Source of the DNA: Kazachstania africana CBS 2517 | Lineage: Eukaryota > Ascomycota > Saccharomycetes > Saccharomycetales > Saccharomycetaceae | Assembly (NCBI RefSeq): GCF_000304475.1 | Contig: NC_018946.1 | Coordinates: forward strand, 62,001 to 126,000 | Direction: 5' to 3' | DNA: 64,000 nucleotides | Shown: piece after piece, positions 58,504-64,000 of the stretch | Position numbering within the stretch: position 1 is the first letter of the stretch | Layout: each line of letters opens with the position of its first letter | Program-made: the position numbers and the translations under genes | Notes under the pieces: generated by a model | The model's input: only the letters and a program-made list of their open reading frames with translations | Database searches by the model: none | What the model was told of the DNA's origin: nothing

Positions 58504-59676
58504 ATGGCTAAAGGACCTAAGTTAATGCAGCTCTTGGCCGATCAAAAGGCTAAGGAAAAGTTTGAAAAGGAAGAAGAGCTTAAAAATGGCAAGAAAGCAG
58601 CTAAGTTAGTGAAACAAGAAGCTGCCGTTGTCTCTAAGGAAGACTTGGAACAGAAGGAAAAGGCCCAAGCTAAGGCAGCTGAACAGCAGGATGCTGAAGA
58701 ATATAAGAGTGAAGCCCTTTCGAAGAAGGAAAAGAGAAAGTTGAAGAAAGCCATGAAACAGATGGACAAAGAAGATGATGATGAGGAAGAAGAGAAAGAG
58801 AAAGAACTCGACTTTGATAAATTAGCAAAGAGTGACTCAGAATCCGAAGACGAAAGTGAAGTTGAGGAGGAAAAAGAAGAAGAAGAAGAAGAAGAAGAAG
58901 AAGAGGAGGAGGAAGATGTTCCATTATCAGAAGTTGAATTTGACTCTGATGCAGATGTTGTCCCACATCACAAATTGACAGTAAATAACACAAAGGCCTT
59001 GAAACATGCTTTGACCAGAGTACAGCTACCATGGGGGAAGCACTCTTTCCAAGAGCACCAAAGTGTTACTTCTAAGGTGGAAGCCGATGCCAGTATTAAA
59101 GATATCTACGATGACACTGAAAGAGAGTTAGCTTTCTATAAGCAATCTCTTGACGCTGTATCAGAAGCCCGTGATCACTTAAGGAGATTAAAAGTACCAT
59201 TTTTAAGGCCATTAGATTATTTTGCTGAAATGGTAAAGAGTGATGAACATATGGATAAATTAAAAGGTAAGTTAGTCAGAGAGGCTAGTGAAAAGAAGGC
59301 TAGAGAAGAAGCTAGAAAGCAAAGGCAATTAAAGAAATTTGGTAAACAAGTCCAAGTTGCTACTTTACAGAAGCGTCAACTAGAAAAGAAGGAAACTCTA
59401 GATAAAATCAAGAATTTGAAGAAGAAGAGAAAACAAAGTGAAATTTCAACCGATGATTTCGATATTGGTGTTGAAGAAGCCATTGATGAACCAAGATACG
59501 GTAAGCCAAGTGCTAAAAGAGCTGCCAAGAACGCAAAATACGGTAAAGGTGGTATGAAGAGGTTTAAGAGAAAGAATGATGCAGACTCTTCTGCCGACGT
59601 CTCTGGTTTTTCACAAAGAAAGATGAAAGGTAAGCCATCTAGACCAGGTAAGCATAGACGTGCTAAGAGATTTTGA
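58504..59676 (+). CDS. EBP2: rRNA-processing protein Ebp2
   Basis: Nucleolar factor needed for 27S pre-rRNA processing and 60S subunit assembly; it binds Rrs1. The 390-residue protein (S. cerevisiae 427) starts MAKGPKLMQLLADQKAKEKF. The first half is charged, with an acidic run of about 20 Glu near 120-140. The conserved half begins DVPLSEVEFDSDADVVPHHK and includes IKDIYDDTERELAFYKQSLD, VPFLRPLDYFAEMVKSDEHM and a basic coiled segment (about 260-310). The C-terminus (NAKYGKGGMKRFKRKNDADS, ending HRRAKRF) is rich in Lys and Arg and should direct nucleolar import. PAC and RRPE boxes lie upstream. Codon usage fits a strongly expressed gene. Confidence 0.96.
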   Translation: MAKGPKLMQLLADQKAKEKFEKEEELKNGKKAAKLVKQEAAVVSKEDLEQKEKAQAKAAEQQDAEEYKSEALSKKEKRKLKKAMKQMDKEDDDEEEEKEKELDFDKLAKSDSESEDESEVEEEKEEEEEEEEEEEEEDVPLSEVEFDSDADVVPHHKLTVNNTKALKHALTRVQLPWGKHSFQEHQSVTSKVEADASIKDIYDDTERELAFYKQSLDAVSEARDHLRRLKVPFLRPLDYFAEMVKSDEHMDKLKGKLVREASEKKAREEARKQRQLKKFGKQVQVATLQKRQLEKKETLDKIKNLKKKRKQSEISTDDFDIGVEEAIDEPRYGKPSAKRAAKNAKYGKGGMKRFKRKNDADSSADVSGFSQRKMKGKPSRPGKHRRAKRF

Positions 59677-60123
59677 ATAAAATCCAAATAAACATTCGCC
59701 CTTTTGGAATATATACACCATTGAAATAATCTGTATACTTGTACAATATTAAAAAAGCACAGAGATCAAAATCGTACTATTACAAAGATGAAAACCAATT
59801 CAAGCATAGTGTTATTTACTGCAAGAAAGAGTATACACTACGAGATTCAGGAAATGTTGCTTTCTTGCAACAACTTGAAGTATTTCTCCAAATAAAGAAT
59901 TATTTGACTTATGAATATATTGAACCATTAATGTATAGCCTTTTATAGTTTCTTTAATTTCCCACATTGCGAAGCATTAAGTTATCACTTAGTGAACAGC
60001 CATTTCGCGTAATGTAATTGATGCTCATCGATCGATTGATAAGATATACCACTATCAGTGTGAAGCACTACGCGTTGTATATACAGTTAAAGACCTCACT
60101 GTAAGTATATAGATACGAAGCAG
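59677..60123. other. Spacer between EBP2 and the unrecognised gene
   Basis: 447 bp. A 69-residue frame (59739-59948) begins with TTG and resembles nothing. ATCGATCGATTGAT near 60028 is a short palindromic stretch. No site recognised. Confidence 0.45.
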
Positions 60124-61248
60124 ATGTTAAAATCCCATAGGAGGGCTGAACGATCTGTACCAAAGCTTATACCTTTTGATTTTGATTTACCTAGATGGTT
60201 AGCTGAAGAAGATACAAACAAACATTCACAACTAGCTAATTCCGAGACATTATCATGTGAAATAGGGAATGATTCATTAGTCACGATATGTTTGAAGGAG
60301 ATAGTACAGTTATTAGCTGGTGCAGATACGTCTCATGAGACGAAAGTAAGCATATTGGAATTGTTACCTACTGTTGATACAATCAAAACCCTTTGGCAGA
60401 TTATTTCCAGAAGGGATAGCAACATCTACTTGTATTGGCTTTTACAGAACAGTCCATTGGTGAAAGGTGATCTAATGAACCTCTTCTCAGAGGATACCAA
60501 CTTTATTGAAAATTCAAGATATCAGGTTGCACTTTGGAAATACAGGAAGCGGAATAGGCAATCGTCCTGTTTTGGGCTGAATGATATTCACTTTTGCAGG
60601 AATATATTTCTCGAAAGAACATTCCAGTTTCTAACTGTAGTGGAGTGTCAAACATCCGTGGGAAATCTCGAGCTATTGACTCGTCTAGAGCATTTGGATG
60701 CACTAAGGATAACAGGGCCACGCACAGAGGAAGTGGAAACGATAGTGCGGGCCTGGTACAGCTATTTAAAACTGTATCCAGAAACGTGGAGACACCTACG
60801 AGTCCTCAGTATCCCCGACGTTGTAAGTTTGAGACTCTTGTATGACGCTTTCCAGCTGATGAAGTCGTTAGTCTTCATAGAGTCTGGTGTGAAGCCACAA
60901 GAAATAAAAGAAGTCAAGATGTTGAATGCGATCATATCATATAAACCTGAACTAGACTATCTGACTCAAAAGCCCAGACCAAAATTAGAAACAATTCTTC
61001 AAGAACTGGATGAATTCATCAAATATGACCCCGAGGTCAAACCAAAAGTCATGTTCCACTGGGATTTCACCAATTTCAGTACGAATCACATGCGTAACAA
61101 GCTGTATTTCTACTTCAAGAATAGAAGAAGGCCCCATCAAGACAAGATACGTGGAAACACGTCTGAGACTAACAAACCGAAGAAAAAACCACGATTCAAC
61201 AGCATTAGAGGCTTCACTTCAGCTAACAGCTTCTTTGGAATGCCGTAA
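60124..61248 (+). CDS. Protein of unknown function, 374 residues
   Basis: I do not recognise this protein. The ATG at 60124 opens a clean 374-residue frame that fills the gap between EBP2 and ERG20. Residues about 70-125 are helical, with LPTVDTIKTLWQIISRRD and YWLLQNSPLVKGDLMNLF, a pattern loosely like an F-box. Residues 165-265 are Leu-rich with spaced motifs (LELLTRLEHLDALRI, LRVLSIPDVVSLRLLYDAF) that suggest a few leucine-rich-type repeats. The C-terminal 60 residues are basic (FKNRRRPHQ, KPKKKPRF), possibly nuclear. No membrane segment or signal peptide. S. cerevisiae has EBP2 followed by NNK1 here, so this gene may be a divergent or lost one. The length and lack of internal stops make it a real gene. 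Confidence 0.8.
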   Translation: MLKSHRRAERSVPKLIPFDFDLPRWLAEEDTNKHSQLANSETLSCEIGNDSLVTICLKEIVQLLAGADTSHETKVSILELLPTVDTIKTLWQIISRRDSNIYLYWLLQNSPLVKGDLMNLFSEDTNFIENSRYQVALWKYRKRNRQSSCFGLNDIHFCRNIFLERTFQFLTVVECQTSVGNLELLTRLEHLDALRITGPRTEEVETIVRAWYSYLKLYPETWRHLRVLSIPDVVSLRLLYDAFQLMKSLVFIESGVKPQEIKEVKMLNAIISYKPELDYLTQKPRPKLETILQELDEFIKYDPEVKPKVMFHWDFTNFSTNHMRNKLYFYFKNRRRPHQDKIRGNTSETNKPKKKPRFNSIRGFTSANSFFGMP

Positions 61249-61452
61249 TCCAATGTTTCTAACGCCAAGCAAATCATCGAGAGATATCGGTTTATTCAAT
61301 TATAATGCAATTCTTCGGTTAACGGAATATGGCTTTTTTTTTTCAGCAACGAAATTTATATAAAGGAGGACATTGCTGTTGTTCATGGAATGAGATTCTT
61401 TGTATTGACTGTACCTGTTAGTTCTGGATTTTGCTAGATTGATTGTTTAGAT

Positions 61453-62505
61453 ATGTCTGTTACGTCGAGAGAAAGATTTTTGCAGGAATTTCCAAGTTTA
61501 GTCGAGGAATTGAAAGAAATTCTTGTTAAATATGGTATGCCAAATGAAGCGCTTCAATGGTACGAAGCCTCTCTAACCTATAATACACCAGGTGGTAAAT
61601 TAAATAGAGGTCTTTCAGTGGTCGATACTTATGCGATTCTAACAGGACACGAATCGATTGCGTCCCTAAGTAATGAAGAGTACAAGAAATTAGCCATCTT
61701 GGGATGGTGCATTGAATTGTTACAAGCCTACTTTCTGGTAGCTGATGATATGATGGATCAAAGTATAACAAGAAGAGGTCAGCCATGTTGGTACAAGGTG
61801 GAAAATGTCGGGAACATTGCCATCAATGACGCTTTCATGTTAGAGGCAGCCATATATTCACTGTTGAAGAAACATTTCAAACTGGAAACTTACTATGTGG
61901 ATCTGTTGGAATTGTTCCATGAAGTTACTTTACAGACCGAATTAGGCCAATTATTGGACTTGGTTACTGCTCCAGAAGATCACGTTGATCTAAGCAAGTT
62001 TTCCATGGTAAAGCACTCATTCATTGTTAGATTCAAAACCGCCTACTATTCATTCTACTTGCCAGTAGCTCTGGCCATGTACGTTGCTGGAATCACCGAC
62101 GAAAAGGATTTGAAACAAGCTCAAGACGTTTTGATCCCATTGGGTGAGTACTTCCAAGTTCAGGACGACTACTTAGACAATTTCGGAACTCCAGAACAAA
62201 TTGGTAAAATTGGGACCGATATCCAGGACAATAAATGTTCTTGGTTGGTCAACAAAGCGTTAGAAATCGTTACTCCGGAACAAAGAAAGATCCTAGATGA
62301 CAACTATGGTCAAAAGAACCCAGAATGTGAACTCAGAGTGAAGAAACTTTACGATGACATTAACTTGGCCCAGTATTACCATGATTATGAAGATGCCGTT
62401 TCTAAAGAATTGAAATTGAAAATAGATGCTATAGATGAAACACGTGGCTTCAAAAAGCAAGTGTTGACTGAGTTTTTCAACAAAGTCTACAAGAGAAGTA
62501 AATAG
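61453..62505 (+). CDS. ERG20: Farnesyl pyrophosphate synthase Erg20
   Basis: Condenses dimethylallyl and isopentenyl pyrophosphate to geranyl, then farnesyl pyrophosphate in the cytosol, the branch point to sterols, dolichols, ubiquinone and prenylation. The 350 residues (S. cerevisiae 352) carry the first Asp-rich motif DDMMD (98-102), the second DDYLD (238-242), and RRGQPCW soon after the first. The sequence is highly conserved throughout and ends NKVYKRSK, where the C-terminal Lys region caps the active site. The start at 61453 ([14 protein letters not shown]) matches the family. In S. cerevisiae it is YJL167W, beside SET2 and QCR8; here it lies between an unknown gene and an NNK1-like gene, showing the mixed gene order. 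Confidence 0.98.
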   Translation: MSVTSRERFLQEFPSLVEELKEILVKYGMPNEALQWYEASLTYNTPGGKLNRGLSVVDTYAILTGHESIASLSNEEYKKLAILGWCIELLQAYFLVADDMMDQSITRRGQPCWYKVENVGNIAINDAFMLEAAIYSLLKKHFKLETYYVDLLELFHEVTLQTELGQLLDLVTAPEDHVDLSKFSMVKHSFIVRFKTAYYSFYLPVALAMYVAGITDEKDLKQAQDVLIPLGEYFQVQDDYLDNFGTPEQIGKIGTDIQDNKCSWLVNKALEIVTPEQRKILDDNYGQKNPECELRVKKLYDDINLAQYYHDYEDAVSKELKLKIDAIDETRGFKKQVLTEFFNKVYKRSK

Positions 62506-62895
62506 GTTGGCTCATCCCAATATATACTGTGTATATCTCACCAATTTAAGTTATTACTATAGATTAATCAAGCAATTTACGCAAATAGGAAACTAATTTG
62601 TATACTACTTCCTATTTAGGAAATAGATTGCACAAAAATAGGAAATAGTTACCCAAGTAGGCAAGATGGGCGCCCTTAAATAATAATAAAATTTACCCTG
62701 CTACAGACGGTTATAAGTTATTAGAAATTTAAGATTTAAGTGAGGTTTATTGTACAGATTAATTTTAGGACTATCATCACATCTGGTCACAACTTATTAT
62801 AGGTGAAAATTGGAGCCATATATCTGTTAGAAGACACATTTTGCACCCTATTAGTGTGCACAAGAGAGCTTCTTCGCATTAAGTACTCCATTGCA
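62506..62895. other. ERG20 3' flank and promoter of the following gene
   Basis: 390 bp. Contains a Mcm1-type palindrome and two further TAGGAAA half-sites, annotated separately. No gene. Confidence 0.5.
62586..62645. promoter_or_regulatory. Cluster of TAGGAAA elements with one Mcm1-like palindrome
   Basis: TTCCTATTTAGGAAA (62609-62623) fits a Mcm1 or early cell-cycle box layout. The same half-site TAGGAAA is also at 62586-62592 and 62639-62645. All lie about 250-310 bp before the ATG at 62896. Confidence 0.45.
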
Positions 62896-64000
62896 ATGAG
62901 TGCATCAGCGGGTTCGTACGGCAACGACAGTTCAGAAGACAGGTCAGTAAGTGGCTCTAATATAAGTGTTTACTCTAATTCATCAAATGTTATGCGCCCT
63001 GAGAGTGGCTACCAATCACCAACAGTAGCAGATTATGAAGAAGACAGTGACGTCAGTAATTATAGCATCACGCCCAGCGTCACAACTCCTCTGGAATTCA
63101 ATGCAACATCGTCTTTTACCACAAATAGGTTAGCTGCTCCAGAACAAGAGCCGTGGAGTGTTGCATTGCTTGGAGATGCAGCTGATGATGAGGCATGTCA
63201 TAACGATAATGACGCCGATACAAGGCAGCTCCCATCTTTGGAGGTTGATGATACATTTTTCGAAGTACAAGATCAATACGTTCCTGATATAGATTTCAAT
63301 GCCATTGCTACTGAATGGCGAATGTTAGATTTCCAAGAACAAAAGAAAGATGAGCAGAAAGATCAGAATTCTGATGGAAATAAAAAAGAGAAAGTACTGT
63401 CACCTTTCCTTATAAAGGAGAGAAATCCACTACTGAAAAAATCAGACTTGTCTTTAGCACAACTTTCTACTCACACTAGTGATTTGAGCTCCACCACTCA
63501 AAGCAATGCGAATAATTCAGAATTCAGAACTAATTTATCCATGGGTACAAGCCGAGTTTCCTCAAGAACGAGTTCCACCCAAAGTCCCATCCTCTTACGC
63601 TCTTCTCATGCACAAGTAGATCCAATACCATTTCCAAGTGATCCTTCTTATGCAGGAGAATTGTCTCCAAACACTGTATTAGAGCTGGACAAAATTCCGT
63701 CACTAAATAATTTAAATAGGGCATTCAATGAGTCAAACAGCAGTCAACCTCTCAGACCGTCATTGTCGTCCTTTATTCCCAAACAATCAAATAGAAGTTT
63801 ATTAACTGCCAAACTTGCATCTCAAAAAGCCTTGTCTAGGACACCAGGGACGGCATCCTCAGGTACCAGAACGCTTCCGACAAATGATCTTACCAGAGAT
63901 GTTATAGATGAGGAGAGTAAGTCATCTCTGACCAGCAATACTCCAATACCCATGTCGATCCCAAGAACCATTCCCATTTCATTCCCCAATTCAAGAAGTC
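62896..64000 (+). CDS. N-terminal part of a long Ser-rich protein, possibly Nnk1-like kinase (cut by window end)
   Basis: The frame starts at ATG 62896 (MSASAGSYGNDSSEDRSV) and stays open to the window edge, 368 residues. All of it is disordered: rich in Ser, Thr, Asn and Pro, with acidic patches and one better-ordered segment (FFEVQDQYVPDIDFNAIATE, about 122-141). Possible CDK-type SP or TP sites include SPTVAD, TPSVTTP and TQSPIL. Such a leader is typical of fungal protein kinases. In S. cerevisiae EBP2 is followed by NNK1 (YKL171W, about 930 residues) in the same direction, so an Nnk1-like kinase is likely, but the kinase domain lies outside the window and I cannot confirm it. Confidence 0.75.
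   Translation, partial: MSASAGSYGNDSSEDRSVSGSNISVYSNSSNVMRPESGYQSPTVADYEEDSDVSNYSITPSVTTPLEFNATSSFTTNRLAAPEQEPWSVALLGDAADDEACHNDNDADTRQLPSLEVDDTFFEVQDQYVPDIDFNAIATEWRMLDFQEQKKDEQKDQNSDGNKKEKVLSPFLIKERNPLLKKSDLSLAQLSTHTSDLSSTTQSNANNSEFRTNLSMGTSRVSSRTSSTQSPILLRSSHAQVDPIPFPSDPSYAGELSPNTVLELDKIPSLNNLNRAFNESNSSQPLRPSLSSFIPKQSNRSLLTAKLASQKALSRTPGTASSGTRTLPTNDLTRDVIDEESKSSLTSNTPIPMSIPRTIPISFPNSRS

Overview
The window is nuclear DNA of a budding yeast of the family Saccharomycetaceae, AT-rich and gene-dense, with nearly intronless genes. The two introns found both carry the canonical GTATGT / TACTAAC / AG signals. Proteins are clearly related to, but well diverged from, Saccharomyces cerevisiae, so this is another genus. 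Gene order interleaves genes that S. cerevisiae keeps on chromosomes III (YCR), X (YJL) and XI (YKL). Genes expected between them in an unduplicated ancestor (RPS14, CDC6, SWE1, SET2, ASG7) are missing. That pattern suggests a post-whole-genome-duplication species that lost a different set of duplicates. It rests on remembered S. cerevisiae gene order and needs a synteny check.

Layout. 1-4.6 kb is sparse: RNH203, two hairpins, two diverged direct repeats of 510-560 bp, and an intron-containing tRNA-Lys(UUU). 4.7-28.7 kb: a long SH3-containing BUD5, a tRNA-Thr(AGU), a PHO87/PHO90-type phosphate transporter, RBK1, RRP43, ELO2, SNT1 and BPH1, which is the S. cerevisiae BUD5-to-BPH1 order. 29.8-38.5 kb: RPL39 (two exons), MNN5, RIM1 (two exons), FEN2 and a YJL181W/YJR030C-like protein. 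39.1-53 kb: COY1, STE3, two tandem TOH1-type cell-wall proteins, LST4 and ZRT3. 53.2-64 kb: TPO5, SNU114, EBP2, an unrecognised 374-residue protein, ERG20, and the start of a long Ser-rich protein that position suggests is Nnk1-like.

The genes are mostly housekeeping and not an operon-like system: RNA processing (RRP43, SNU114), ribosome synthesis (EBP2, RPL39), secretory, lipid and wall functions (ELO2, MNN5, COY1, TOH1 pair, ERG20), transporters (PHO87, FEN2, ZRT3, TPO5) and mating or polarity (STE3, BUD5).

Readable promoter sites fit these roles: a Mcm1/alpha1 site at STE3, PAC and RRPE boxes at EBP2, a Rap1 site at RPL39, and SBF/MBF-type sites at RNH203, the TOH1 pair and the YJL181W-like gene. 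No MAT genes, CRISPR arrays, complete transposons or recognisable centromere were found. The most notable points are the adhesin-like stalk on one TOH1 copy, the long BUD5 without an adjacent MAT locus, the repeat/tRNA cluster at the likely synteny break, and the unrecognised gene before ERG20.
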